64,000 bases of DNA from Methylocystis rosea (GTDB lineage Bacteria > Pseudomonadota > Alphaproteobacteria > Rhizobiales > Beijerinckiaceae), in assembly GCF_003855495.1 (NCBI RefSeq), contig NZ_CP034086.1, positions 930,001-994,000 of the forward strand, written 5' to 3'. Positions 35,815-43,555 of the stretch are shown here, piece after piece (the first letter of the stretch is position 1; every line of letters begins with the position of its first letter). The position numbers were made by a program, and so were the translations under genes. The notes under the pieces were generated by a model, which saw nothing but the letters and a program-made list of their open reading frames with translations, did not search any database and was not told where the DNA came from.

Positions 35815-35872
35815 TTGTAAGGCTTAGGCCGTCATGGCCGGGCTTGTCCCGGCCATCCACGCCTTGTAAGGC
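35815..35872. repeat. 9-bp direct repeats around one hairpin unit
   Basis: TTGTAAGGC occurs at 35815-35823 and again at 35864-35872, bracketing 40 bases that contain the 33-bp hairpin unit. It looks like a target-site duplication, though the right copy is also half of a small palindrome (GCCTTGTAAGGC). Confidence 0.45.
35830..35862. repeat. 33-bp hairpin unit, copy 3 (family A)
   Basis: Left end of the GIY-YIG element. 9-bp perfect stem with 5-base loop CTTGT. Its reverse complement equals copy 4 exactly. Confidence 0.93.
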
Positions 35873-35883
35873 AGCCCCTGCGG

Positions 35884-36157
35884 GCGGGTGGGGTTTACAT
35901 CATGACGAGCAGGCCGAACGGCACGCCTACACCGGCGTCACGAGCCACCTGTAGAGCCGCGCATGGAACACCGAGAGGTCCGGATCGAAGGATTCAAATC
36001 AATACGGACGAAGCTCCTCGTTTTTTACGAGCCCATGAGGAAATTCGCGACGCGACCCAACGTGAGCGGAACATGAAGCATTGGAAGCGGGCTTGGAAAG
36101 TGCGGTTGATACTCGACATGCATCCTGATCGGGGACCTCTATGAGGGACTCGCATAA
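35884..36157 (+). pseudogene. Degraded GIY-YIG nuclease-domain gene (COG2827-like)
   Basis: Pieces of one small (about 90-residue) GIY-YIG protein are found in order across three frames. VYIMTSRPNGT starts at 35893. YTGVTSHL then lies one frame on (about 35929-35952) and ends in a TAG. RAWNTE follows, then IEGFKSIRTKLLVFYEP (about 35984-36034), then HEEIRDATQRERNMKHWKRA and WKVRLILDMHPD in another frame (to about 36126), and finally DLYEGLA followed by TAA (36134-36157). At least four small insertions or deletions and one stop are needed to rebuild it. The VYI...YTG core, the RAW arginine and the catalytic-type Glu in the QRERNMKHWKR helix remain recognisable. It is not functional in this copy. 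Confidence 0.8.
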
Positions 36158-36165
36158 GCTCCACG

Positions 36166-36198
36166 GCGTGGATGGCCGGGACAAGCCCGGCCATGACG
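36166..36198. repeat. 33-bp hairpin unit, copy 4 (family A, inverted)
   Basis: Right end of the GIY-YIG element, 9 bases after the nuclease stop codon. Exact inverse of copy 3. Confidence 0.93.
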
Positions 36199-36359
36199 AG
36201 CCGATCGAGAACGGCGCGCCTGCCGAGGCGTCGGTTTTGAAGACGACGTGTGTCGATGATGTCGTCGGGATGCTTTGCTATGATGGCCTCGCCAAGACCA
36301 TCGAACAAATGGATGAGAGCGTTTTGGCGGAAGCAATTCGGCGCGAGCAGTCCGGCTAA
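36199..36359 (+). pseudogene. C-terminal remnant of an AbrB/VapB-type antitoxin
   Basis: An open frame that enters from the repeat unit ends with DDVVGMLCYDGLAKTIEQMD and ESVLAEAIRREQSG, then TAA. The G-x-L...T-I-E-Q-M-D-E pattern matches the toxin-binding tail of AbrB/MazE-type antitoxins (compare [19 protein letters not shown] in the antitoxin at 11973). The DNA-binding half is missing, apparently replaced by the GIY-YIG element. No toxin gene follows. Moderate confidence because only about 45 residues can be compared. Confidence 0.5.
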
Positions 36360-36366
36360 TAGCGAA

Positions 36367-36393
36367 ATGGCGGGGACAAGCATGGCCATGACG
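36367..36393. repeat. Degenerate hairpin unit, copy 5 (family A)
   Basis: Aligns to copy 4 over 27 bases with three mismatches, in the same orientation, ending in the shared CCATGACG. It lies between the antitoxin remnant and the end of amtB on the other strand. Confidence 0.75.
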
Positions 36394-36422
36394 CCATAGG
36401 AGGCCTGCGTTTCAGCGGAACG

Positions 36423-37790
36423 CTACTGATGCAGCGCTTCGCCGTGCAGCGCGATGTCGAGGCCTTCGCGTTCGTCGTCGTAAGTCACGCGAAGCGGCGT
36501 GATCATCGAGACAATTTTCAGCGTCGCCATAGTGCCGATCACGCCCCAGACGATCGTGACGAGGACGCCGATCGCCTGCACGTAAAGTTGGTGCGGATCG
36601 CCTTCGAGCAGGCCCGCTACGCCCGGATCGCCTTCCGAAGCCGTGATCGCGCGCGTGGCGAAGACTCCGGCGAGCAGCGTGCCCATGATGCCGCCGACGC
36701 CATGCACGCCGAAAACGTCGAGCGTGTCGTCGTAGCGAAATTTGTATTTCGCGACGGTGCAGAACCAATAGCAGACGCCGCCGGCGATCATCCCGATGAC
36801 GACGCCGTGCCAAGGCAGGACATAGCCCGAGGCCGGCGTGATCGTGCCCAGGCCGGCGACGGCGCCCGAGATGACGCCGAGCACCGACGGTTTGCCGCGC
36901 TGAAACCATTCCAGGCCGCTCCACACCAGCGCGCCGGCGCAGGCGGCAAGATGCGTCGCCACAATCGCGAAGACCGCGCGGGAATTGGCGGCGAGCGCCG
37001 AGCCGCCGTTGAAGCCGAACCAGCCGACCCAAAGCAGCCCCGTCCCGACGACCGCCAGCGAGAGATCGAAGGGCGAGAGATTTTCGCGCCCGAATCCGAC
37101 GCGGCTTCCGAGCACGAGCGCGCAGACGAGGCCGGCGATTCCGGCGTTGATATGCACGACCGTGCCGCCGGCGAAATCGAGAAGGCCCATCTTCTGCAAA
37201 AATCCGCCGCCCCAGACCCAATGCGCGGAAGGCACATAGACGATGAACAGCCACAGCGCGCAAAACAGCATGAAGGCGGAGAACTTCATGCGTTCGGCGA
37301 CCGAGCCGGCGACCAGCGCGCAGGTGATTACCGCGAAGGTCATCTGATAGAGCATGAACAGGATTTCGGGGATCGTCTTGGCGAATGGGCTCACCGTGTC
37401 GATCCCGATCCCGGCGAGAAGCGACCGCGACGCGTCGCCGATAAAGGCGCCCTCGCCGCTGAACGCGAGGCTGTAGGCGACGCCGATCCACAGCAGCGAG
37501 ACGAGGGCGGTGGCGATGAGGCTCTGCGCCATGGTGGCGAGCACATTCTTCTTGCGCACCATGCCGCTGTAAAAGAGCGCGAGCCCGGGCAGCGTCATCA
37601 TCAGCACCAGCGCGGTGGCGGCGATCATGAAGGCGGTGTCGGCGCCGTCGATCTTGCCCCCGCCGTCCTGCGCGAGGGCTGGGCAGGCCACAAGGGTTGC
37701 GCCAAGCGCCGCGCCAAAACGATCCCACCTGACTCGCGGCATCCTCGCGCCGACGAATGTTATAGCCGCGCGCGCAAACGAGCTCTGCAT
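36423..37790 (-). CDS. amtB: Ammonium transporter, copy 1
   Basis: The 455-residue Amt/Rh channel has a leader (VRWDRFGAALGATLVACPALAQ) followed by about 11 membrane helices. Signature: DFAGGTVVHINAGIAGLVCALV (about 199-220). The pore His pair lies in DFAGGTVVHIN and FGVHGVGGIMGTLLAG. It is second in a glnK-amtB operon, 31 bases behind glnK. GlnK blocks the channel when nitrogen is sufficient. The start MQSSFARAAITF avoids a long low-complexity extension through glnK. Confidence 0.96.
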   Translation of the reverse strand: MQSSFARAAITFVGARMPRVRWDRFGAALGATLVACPALAQDGGGKIDGADTAFMIAATALVLMMTLPGLALFYSGMVRKKNVLATMAQSLIATALVSLLWIGVAYSLAFSGEGAFIGDASRSLLAGIGIDTVSPFAKTIPEILFMLYQMTFAVITCALVAGSVAERMKFSAFMLFCALWLFIVYVPSAHWVWGGGFLQKMGLLDFAGGTVVHINAGIAGLVCALVLGSRVGFGRENLSPFDLSLAVVGTGLLWVGWFGFNGGSALAANSRAVFAIVATHLAACAGALVWSGLEWFQRGKPSVLGVISGAVAGLGTITPASGYVLPWHGVVIGMIAGGVCYWFCTVAKYKFRYDDTLDVFGVHGVGGIMGTLLAGVFATRAITASEGDPGVAGLLEGDPHQLYVQAIGVLVTIVWGVIGTMATLKIVSMITPLRVTYDDEREGLDIALHGEALHQ

Positions 37791-37821
37791 CGTGAATCCT
37801 GATTGATGATGGGGAAGGCGC

Positions 37822-38160
37822 TTAGAGCGCGTCGGAGTCGGTTTCGCCGGTGCGGATGCGCATGGCGCGCTCCAGCGGCGAGACGAAAATTTTGCCGTCG
37901 CCGATATGGCCGGTATAGGCGGCGAGTCTGATCGCCTCGATGGCGCGATCGACGAGCGCTTCAGGAAGCGCCATGTCGATCTTAACCTTGGGAAGGAACG
38001 CGACGATATATTCGGCGCCGCGATAGATTTCGGCATGGCCCTTCTGTCGGCCATAGCCTTTCACCTCGGTCGCGGTCATTCCGTGCACGCCGATTTCCGT
38101 CAGCGCCTCGCGCACCTCGTCGAGCTTGAAGGGTTTGATAATCGCCGTGATGATCTTCAT
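37822..38160 (-). CDS. glnK: PII signal protein GlnK, copy 1
   Basis: The 112-residue nitrogen regulator binds ATP/ADP and 2-oxoglutarate and is uridylylated on Tyr51 ([11 protein letters not shown], residues 41-51). It starts [20 protein letters not shown]. An in-frame ATG four codons earlier is possible but less like the family. It sits directly upstream of amtB and downstream of a sigma-54 promoter, so it is expected to be induced by NtrC under nitrogen limitation. Confidence 0.97.
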   Translation of the reverse strand: MKIITAIIKPFKLDEVREALTEIGVHGMTATEVKGYGRQKGHAEIYRGAEYIVAFLPKVKIDMALPEALVDRAIEAIRLAAYTGHIGDGKIFVSPLERAMRIRTGETDSDAL

Positions 38161-38204
38161 TTGCGCAGACATGCCCTCATGGATGGCGGATTGAACATTG
38201 TCTC

Positions 38205-38220
38205 AGCAATTGGCATGCCA
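38205..38220 (-). promoter_or_regulatory. Sigma-54 promoter of glnK-amtB
   Basis: Minus strand TGGCATGCCAATTGCT matches the -24/-12 consensus (TGGCACG-N4-TTGCW) with one change and the required 10 bases between GG and GC. Transcription would start around 38193, about 33 bases before glnK. Confidence 0.85.
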
Positions 38221-38301
38221 TTATGCGCATAAAATAATCGTTTTGCATCCTGGCGTCGAGTTCGAGTCTGGCCAGTCGTGAGGCGCCGTGCGGCTAAGTT
38301 T

Positions 38302-38318
38302 TGTACACTATGCGTACA
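38302..38318. promoter_or_regulatory. Inverted repeat upstream of glnK
   Basis: TGTAC and GTACA with a 7-base spacer lie about 85-100 bases upstream of the sigma-54 promoter. The site could bind an activator, but it does not match the NtrC consensus well. Confidence 0.35.
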
Positions 38319-38457
38319 TTGTCGGCTGATATGGGCGCGGCTCGCCGCCTTCGTCCGCCGCGCCGCTTGAGATGAGCGATCTTTCGCTTTTGTGTGATGC
38401 GGGCGCCCGGTAGAGGTAAAAGCCGATCGTCGGCAGCGCAGAAAGCGGCGGAAGCGG

Positions 38458-39846
38458 ATGAAGCTTGAAGACTGGTCGCCCGAGGCGACCGCCATCGATT
38501 TCGTTAATAGGGAAGACTGGCCCGAACGCCGCGCGAAGCTTTCTGAGCCTACAGCGCGTCTCGCGGAGCTTGCGGGCTTTGAGGCGAAGCCCGGCGCGCT
38601 GCTCATCGCGCCTGACGGCGACGGCGCGCCGCGGGTCTTTTTCGGCGCGCAGGGCAGGGCGCCAAAGGCGCGCGATCCGTTCTTTGCCGGAAAGCTCGCG
38701 ACTGCGCTGCCCAAGGGACTCTACCGGTTTGGCGATGGCGTCGAGGCGCCGGCGCAGGCGGCGCTGGCGTTTCTTCTGTCGACCTATTCCTTCTCGCGCT
38801 ACAAGGCCCCAAAGAGGGAAGCCCCGCGTCTGTGCGCGCCGCAGGGCGTCGACCGCGCGCGCATCGAGCGCATCGCCGGCGCCGTCGCCCTCGGGCGCGA
38901 TCTCGTGAATGCGCCGACCAATGACATGGGGCCGGAGGCGCTCGCCGAAGCGGCGCTCGCTCTGGCGGCGAAACATGGCGCCAGGACTCGCGTCATTGTC
39001 GGCGACGCGTTGCTTGCCGAAAACTTTCCCTTGATTCACGCCGTTGGGCGCGCGGCCGCTCAGGCGCCGAGGCTCGTCGAATTTGAGCACGGCCCGGAGG
39101 ATGGCCTGCGCGTCACGCTGGTCGGCAAGGGGGTCTGCTTCGATACCGGCGGTCTCGACATCAAGCCTTCGAGCGCGATGGCGCTGATGAAGAAAGACAT
39201 GGGCGGCGCAGCGACAACCCTCTCGCTTGCGGCGATGCTGCTTGAGGGAAATGCGCCGGTCCGTTTGCGCGTGCTGCTTCCGATCGTCGAAAATTCGATT
39301 TCGGCGTCGGCGTTTCGAACCAGCGACGTTTATCGCAGCCGCAAAGGGCTGAGCGTCGAAATCGGCAATACCGACGCCGAGGGCAGGCTTATCCTTGCCG
39401 ATGCGCTCGCCTATGCGAGCGAAACGCCGCCCGATCTGCTGTTCGATTTCGCGACGCTGACGGGCGCCGCGCGCGTCGCGCTCGGTCCGGAGATTCCGCC
39501 GTTCTATACCGGCGACGACGCGCTCGCCCAAGAGATCGCCGGGCATGCTGGCGCCGTGAACGATCCCGTGTGGCGAATGCCTCTATGGGACGGTTACGAT
39601 AGCGGTCTCGACGGCAAGATCTCCGATCTGGTCAATGTCACAAGCGGCCCCTTCGCCGGATCGATCACCGCCGCGCTGTTTCTGAGACGCTTCGTGGCGG
39701 ACCCAAAGCGCTGGGCGCATTTCGACGTTTATTGCTGGAACCCGTCGACGAAGCCCGGCCGCCCGGAGGGCGGCGAGGTGCAGGCGGCGCGCCTGCTTTA
39801 TGAATTGATCGAGGCGCGCGCCGAGCAGAGGAACGCGAAGCCGTGA
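38458..39846 (+). CDS. M17 leucyl aminopeptidase family protein
   Basis: The 462-residue metallo-aminopeptidase has the active-site blocks GKGVCFDTGGLDIKPSSAMA (about 222-241; the usual Lys in this block appears to follow at MALMKKDMGG) and NTDAEGRLILADALAYA (about 304-320, the M17 hallmark). It is shorter than PepA at the N-terminus. First of a three-gene overlapping operon with the NlpC/P60 and MaoC genes, an order common in Rhizobiales. Confidence 0.94.
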   Translation: MKLEDWSPEATAIDFVNREDWPERRAKLSEPTARLAELAGFEAKPGALLIAPDGDGAPRVFFGAQGRAPKARDPFFAGKLATALPKGLYRFGDGVEAPAQAALAFLLSTYSFSRYKAPKREAPRLCAPQGVDRARIERIAGAVALGRDLVNAPTNDMGPEALAEAALALAAKHGARTRVIVGDALLAENFPLIHAVGRAAAQAPRLVEFEHGPEDGLRVTLVGKGVCFDTGGLDIKPSSAMALMKKDMGGAATTLSLAAMLLEGNAPVRLRVLLPIVENSISASAFRTSDVYRSRKGLSVEIGNTDAEGRLILADALAYASETPPDLLFDFATLTGAARVALGPEIPPFYTGDDALAQEIAGHAGAVNDPVWRMPLWDGYDSGLDGKISDLVNVTSGPFAGSITAALFLRRFVADPKRWAHFDVYCWNPSTKPGRPEGGEVQAARLLYELIEARAEQRNAKP

Positions 39847-40706
39847 GCGAAGAGTTTGATCGGCGGCTGACGCCCGCGCGCCCGGAAGTCGCGGCCGCCT
39901 ATCTCAAGGGACGGGTGAGCGCCGAGCGCTATGTCGAAGGCGTCGCGATGGAGGTCAGGGACTGCGTCGTCGACCTTCGACGCGAACCACGTCCCGACGC
40001 CGCCGTCGACACTCAGGCGATCTATGGCGAGCGCGTCACCGTTTACGATGAGGAGGAAGGCTGGGCGTGGGCGCAACTTGCGCGCGACGATTATGTCGGC
40101 TGGATCGCGGCGAATACGCTTTGGCGCGAATTGAGCGCGCCGACGCATCGAATCTGCGTTCCGCGAACCTTCATTTATCCGGGTCCGAACATCAAATTGC
40201 CGCCGCTCAACGCGCTGCCGCTCGGCGCCGAAGTCGCGATCGCCGAGGAGCGCGGCGGCTTTGGGGTGACGCCGGAGCTCGGATTCATCTATCGCAAACA
40301 TCTCGCGCCATGCGAGGCGAAAGCGCCGGACTTTGTCGCCGTGGCCGAGACGCTTCTAGGCGCGCCCTATCTCTGGGGCGGCAAGTCTTGGATGGGCGTT
40401 GATTGCTCGGGACTGGTGCAGGTTTCCTTGCTGATGGCGGGGATGAAAGCGCCGCGCGACACCGATATGCAGGAGGCCGCGCTCGGCGCAACGCTCGATC
40501 CCGGCGTGCCGCTGATGCGCGGCGACATCGTCTTTTGGAAGGGGCATGTCGGCGTCATGCGCGACGCCGTGACGCTGCTTCACGCCAACGCCACACATAT
40601 GCAAGTCACCAGCGAGCCGCTCGACGCCGTGCGCGCGCGCAACGAGGCCGCGGGGGCTGGACCGGTCACGAGCTTGAAGCGGTTGCCGAGAGACATTTTG
40701 GCATGA
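39843..40706 (+). CDS. NlpC/P60 family peptidase with SH3-like domains
   Basis: The 287-residue cysteine peptidase probably cuts peptidoglycan stem peptides or related gamma-D-Glu bonds. Bacterial SH3-like region (about 40-150). NlpC/P60 domain (about 160-285) with the nucleophile in GVDCSGLVQVSLL (Cys about 184) and His in FWKGHVGVMRD (about 236). No signal peptide is visible, so it may act in the cytosol on recycled muropeptides. The GTG start overlaps the preceding stop (GTGA). Confidence 0.9.
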   Translation: MSEEFDRRLTPARPEVAAAYLKGRVSAERYVEGVAMEVRDCVVDLRREPRPDAAVDTQAIYGERVTVYDEEEGWAWAQLARDDYVGWIAANTLWRELSAPTHRICVPRTFIYPGPNIKLPPLNALPLGAEVAIAEERGGFGVTPELGFIYRKHLAPCEAKAPDFVAVAETLLGAPYLWGGKSWMGVDCSGLVQVSLLMAGMKAPRDTDMQEAALGATLDPGVPLMRGDIVFWKGHVGVMRDAVTLLHANATHMQVTSEPLDAVRARNEAAGAGPVTSLKRLPRDILA

Positions 40707-41212
40707 CGAAAAGGCTTTATCTGGAAGATCTTCGCATTGGGCAGCGGTTACGCTCAGCGAGCGTCAAGATCACCGCGCAGGACATCATCCGCTTCGCGCG
40801 CGACAGCGATCCGCAGTATTTTCATCTCGATGAAGAGGCGGCCAGAGACAGCATGTTCGGCGGGCTCGTCGCCAGCGGTTGGCAAACCGGCGCGCTGAGC
40901 GTGAAACTCCTCATCGACTCAGCCGACCCGCCTTTTGCTGGCGGGCTCGTCGGCGTTGAGGCGCATATCGCCTGGAAACTTCCGGTGCGGCCAGACGATT
41001 CCCTGAGAGTGGAAGCCGAAGTCACGCGGATTGTTCATCCGCGCCGCTATGCCGATCGCGGCTTCGTTTCGATGGATATGGCGACCTATAATCAGCGCGG
41101 CGAAGTCGTGCTGACGCAGAGCGTCACGGTCATCGCCTTCCGCGACCCTGCGCGGGCAGGCGTAAGTTCAAACGGCGCCACGGCGATTCCGGGATCATTT
41201 TCCGGCGACTGA
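40703..41212 (+). CDS. MaoC-like hotdog dehydratase
   Basis: The 169-residue single hotdog-fold protein has the hydratase-type motif FARDSDPQYFHLDEEAARDS (about 32-51) and GGLVASGWQTGAL (about 54-66). It probably hydrates enoyl-CoA or a related thioester. The ATG overlaps the stop of the NlpC/P60 gene (ATGA), making it the third gene of a coupled operon. It is convergent with and overlaps the last codons of yejF on the other strand. Confidence 0.88.
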   Translation: MTKRLYLEDLRIGQRLRSASVKITAQDIIRFARDSDPQYFHLDEEAARDSMFGGLVASGWQTGALSVKLLIDSADPPFAGGLVGVEAHIAWKLPVRPDDSLRVEAEVTRIVHPRRYADRGFVSMDMATYNQRGEVVLTQSVTVIAFRDPARAGVSSNGATAIPGSFSGD

Positions 41213-42829
41213 GCTGCCCGGAATGGGCTCCGCCTCATTGCGAAAGGCCGCTGCGAAGAGCGCGCGCGTGTATTCGCTCTTGGGCTGCGAAAACACCTGG
41301 CTCGCCGGCCCTTCCTCGACCACCTTGCCATAGCGCATGACGATGAGATGGGCGGCGAGCGCCTTCACGACGCGCAGATCGTGACTGATGAAGAGATAGG
41401 CGAGCGAGCGGCGTCGCTGCAGGTCGCGCAAGAGATCGATGATCTGCGCTTGCACGGACATGTCGAGCGCCGAGGTCGGCTCGTCGAGCACGACGAATTT
41501 CGGCTCGAGCACGATGGCGCGGGCGATGGCGATCCGCTGCCGCTGGCCGCCGGAAAATTCGTGCGGGTAGCGGTCCATCGTCGATGGATCGAGCCCGGTT
41601 TCCTGCAGCGCGCGCGCAACGATTTCGCGGCGCTGATTGAGCGTAAGCTCGGGCCGCTGAACGGTCAGTCCTTCGGCGACGATCTCCGCCACCGACATGC
41701 GCGGCGAGAGAGAGCCGTAAGGGTCTTGGAAGACGATTTGCATGTCGCGGCGAAGCGGACGCATGGCGTCGACGCTTTTGCCGTCGATGCGCTCTCCGAG
41801 GAAGACGATCGGACCTTCCGAGCGAATGAGCCGCAGCATCGCCAGCGCCAGCGTCGTCTTGCCGGAGCCCGACTCCCCGACCACGCCAACGGTCGCGCCC
41901 TCGCGCACCGAAAGGGTGACGCCGTCCACCGCCTTCACATGGCCGACGATCCGACGCATGAAGCCGCGGCGGATCGGAAACCAGACGCGCAGTTGCTCGG
42001 CCGATGCGACGACTGGCGCTTGCGTGTCTTCGATAATCGGCGCGCCCTTGGGCTCCGCGGTGAGCAGCGCTTTGGTGTAGGGATGTTGCGGCGATGTGAA
42101 GACCTCTCCCACCTCGCCCTGCTCGACGATGCGGCCCTGCTGCATCACGCAGACGGTATCGGCGAAACGGCGCACGAGCCTAAGGTCGTGCGTGATGAAC
42201 AGCATCGCCATGCCGTAGGTTTTTTGAAGCCGCTCGAGCAGCGCGAGAATCTGCGCTTGAACGGTGACGTCGAGCGCGGTGGTCGGCTCGTCGGCGATCA
42301 GCAGATCCGGCTTGTTGGCGAGCGCCATGGCGATCATGACACGCTGACGCTGGCCGCCCGAAAGCTGATGCGGATAGGCGCTCAGTCGCGCCTGAGGATC
42401 AGGGATGCCGACTTCGCCCAGAAGCTCAATGACTCGGTTCCGAACCGCGTCTTCGCCGCGCATGCCGTGCAGTTCGAGAATCTCCGCAATCTGCCGCTCG
42501 ATCATGTGCAGCGGATTGAGCGACGTCATCGGCTCCTGAAACACCATTGTGATGCCTGCGCCACGAATGGCGCGCAGACGATTGTCGTCGATCGTGAGCA
42601 TATTCTCGCCGTCGAACAGCGCCTCGCCGGACGCGATCGCGCCAGGGGGAAGCAGGCGTACGATCGACAGAGCGCTAATCGACTTGCCGGAGCCGGATTC
42701 GCCGACGAGCGCCAGCGTCTTTCCCCGCTCAAGGGAGAAGGAGACCCGGTCGACGGCCTTGGTCTCGTGCCCGCCTTGCCGAAAGGTGACCGAGAGATCG
42801 CGAATGTTGAGGAGGGGAGTGAAGCTCAT
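41195..42829 (-). CDS. yejF: ABC transporter ATP-binding protein YejF (two ATPase domains)
   Basis: The 544-residue duplicated ATPase drives the YejABEF peptide/microcin C importer. Domain 1: Walker A GESGSGKSISAL (about 38-49) and LSGGQRQRVMIAMA. Domain 2: GESGSGKTTLALAML (about 318-332) and FSGGQRQRIAIARA. Each has an oligopeptide-transporter C-terminal extension (QHPYTKALL and KSEYTRALF). Its start overlaps the stop of the inserted toxin gene (ATGA), not the yejE stop, so its coupling now depends on the toxin-antitoxin insert. Confidence 0.95.
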   Translation of the reverse strand: MSFTPLLNIRDLSVTFRQGGHETKAVDRVSFSLERGKTLALVGESGSGKSISALSIVRLLPPGAIASGEALFDGENMLTIDDNRLRAIRGAGITMVFQEPMTSLNPLHMIERQIAEILELHGMRGEDAVRNRVIELLGEVGIPDPQARLSAYPHQLSGGQRQRVMIAMALANKPDLLIADEPTTALDVTVQAQILALLERLQKTYGMAMLFITHDLRLVRRFADTVCVMQQGRIVEQGEVGEVFTSPQHPYTKALLTAEPKGAPIIEDTQAPVVASAEQLRVWFPIRRGFMRRIVGHVKAVDGVTLSVREGATVGVVGESGSGKTTLALAMLRLIRSEGPIVFLGERIDGKSVDAMRPLRRDMQIVFQDPYGSLSPRMSVAEIVAEGLTVQRPELTLNQRREIVARALQETGLDPSTMDRYPHEFSGGQRQRIAIARAIVLEPKFVVLDEPTSALDMSVQAQIIDLLRDLQRRRSLAYLFISHDLRVVKALAAHLIVMRYGKVVEEGPASQVFSQPKSEYTRALFAAAFRNEAEPIPGSSVAGK

Positions 42830-43273
42830 GACAAGGCGCGCAATTCGTCGATGGTTGAGGCGTCGAGATTAATCGTCCGAATTCCGTCGGGGACGAAAAG
42901 TCGCCTGTCCGCCGTGACAAAGGCCGCGCAATTATGGAGTTTTGCCGTTGCAACGTGAATCGCATCCGGCATTCTCATGGATTTGACGGTCGCTCTCAGC
43001 CTCGCCGCATGCACCAGCACATTCCGGTCGATTGGAAAGGTTTCTATGGTCGAAGACGATTCGAATAGCGCCTCATGTGCATCGCACAATTCCTTATCCT
43101 CCCATCTCCAGAGGTTTCGTCAGCAGCTCGGCGACAACCAGTTCGCTAATCACGCCGACAGCTCCGCCACCTCTGACGTGATCCAGCACGAACCTCCCTC
43201 GCGTGATCGGAATATCGTCACTTTCAAATGCGTCGATGAAAACATTCGCGTCGAGATAGATTCTTGCGCTCAT
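42826..43273 (-). pseudogene. PIN-domain toxin with a frameshift
   Basis: The N-terminal half SARIYLDANVFIDAFESDD...SELVVAELL is read from 43273 to a TAA at 43094-43096. The C-terminal half (DKELCDAHEALFE, MRMPDAIHVATAKLHNCAAF, VTADRRLF) continues in the next frame to 42826. Removing one G of the GGGAGG run at 43098-43103 joins them into a normal 148-residue PIN toxin with Asp, Glu and DAIHVATA in place. Either a real inactivation, a sequencing error or slippage. ATGA overlaps exist at both ends (antitoxin before, yejF after). Confidence 0.8.
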
Positions 43274-43524
43274 CGCTCGCGATGGTCCCACTCGTCGCGA
43301 AGCGAGCGAACATGATCGTTCACTTCCTCCAGCGAATGAAAAGTTGCGCGGCGTATATGCTCATATTTGGAAAACCAGTCGTCCGCAGACCCGGTCGCTT
43401 CCGAGCTGGAGCCCACGCTCTCGACTTCAATGGTGATTGTCACCCTTTTTTCGGCGCCGATTTCATTTCGTAAGTCGTCGGGAAGGTTGGCCGCCGGATA
43501 ATGTTCACGCACAATTCTGTTCAT
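43270..43524 (-). CDS. Putative antitoxin of the inserted PIN module
   Basis: The 84-residue acidic protein (MNRIVREHYPAANLPDDLRN...) has a typical toxin-binding C-terminus, DWFSKYEHIRRATFHSLEEV. The function is deduced from position: it overlaps the PIN gene start by ATGA and is of antitoxin size. GGAG 8-11 bases before the ATG sets the start. It follows yejE after 31 bases. Family not recognised with certainty; it resembles the short antitoxins paired with PIN toxins in Rhizobiales. Confidence 0.65.
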   Translation of the reverse strand: MNRIVREHYPAANLPDDLRNEIGAEKRVTITIEVESVGSSSEATGSADDWFSKYEHIRRATFHSLEEVNDHVRSLRDEWDHRER

Positions 43525-43555
43525 CGTGATGCTCCGCCTGCAATCTACCACGCCG

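Larger units (their letters stand above)
35830..36198 (+). mobile_element. Putative GIY-YIG element bounded by 33-bp inverted repeats
   Basis: The ends (35830-35862 and 36166-36198) are identical over all 33 bases in inverted orientation. Each end can also fold on itself: stem ATGGCCGGG, loop CTTGT, stem CCCGGCCAT. The interior holds a degraded GIY-YIG nuclease gene that nearly fills the space. The layout is that of a small element with terminal inverted repeats and one gene. The related pair at 33418-33554 would be a gene-less derivative. Mobility and the role of the nuclease are inferred. Confidence 0.6.

Noticed and set aside
36141..36359. 72-codon open frame read as one intact gene, including a GVDGRDKPGHDE segment
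   Set aside because: The first part is only the translation of the 33-bp hairpin unit and the end of the GIY-YIG remnant. Only the last 45 codons look like protein, so it is listed as an antitoxin remnant.
35994..36389. 131-codon open frame on the minus strand containing MAGLVPAIHAVE
   Set aside because: That peptide is the usual artefact of translating these alphaproteobacterial hairpin repeats; the frame is antisense to two decayed genes.
36429..37802. 457-codon open frame on the plus strand
   Set aside because: Antisense to amtB copy 1, with composition typical of a reverse-strand shadow and no recognisable motif.
41348..42958. 536-codon open frame on the plus strand
   Set aside because: It lies antisense to yejF and reads as Arg/His/Gly/Asp-rich sequence without any family pattern; it is a by-product of high-GC codon bias.
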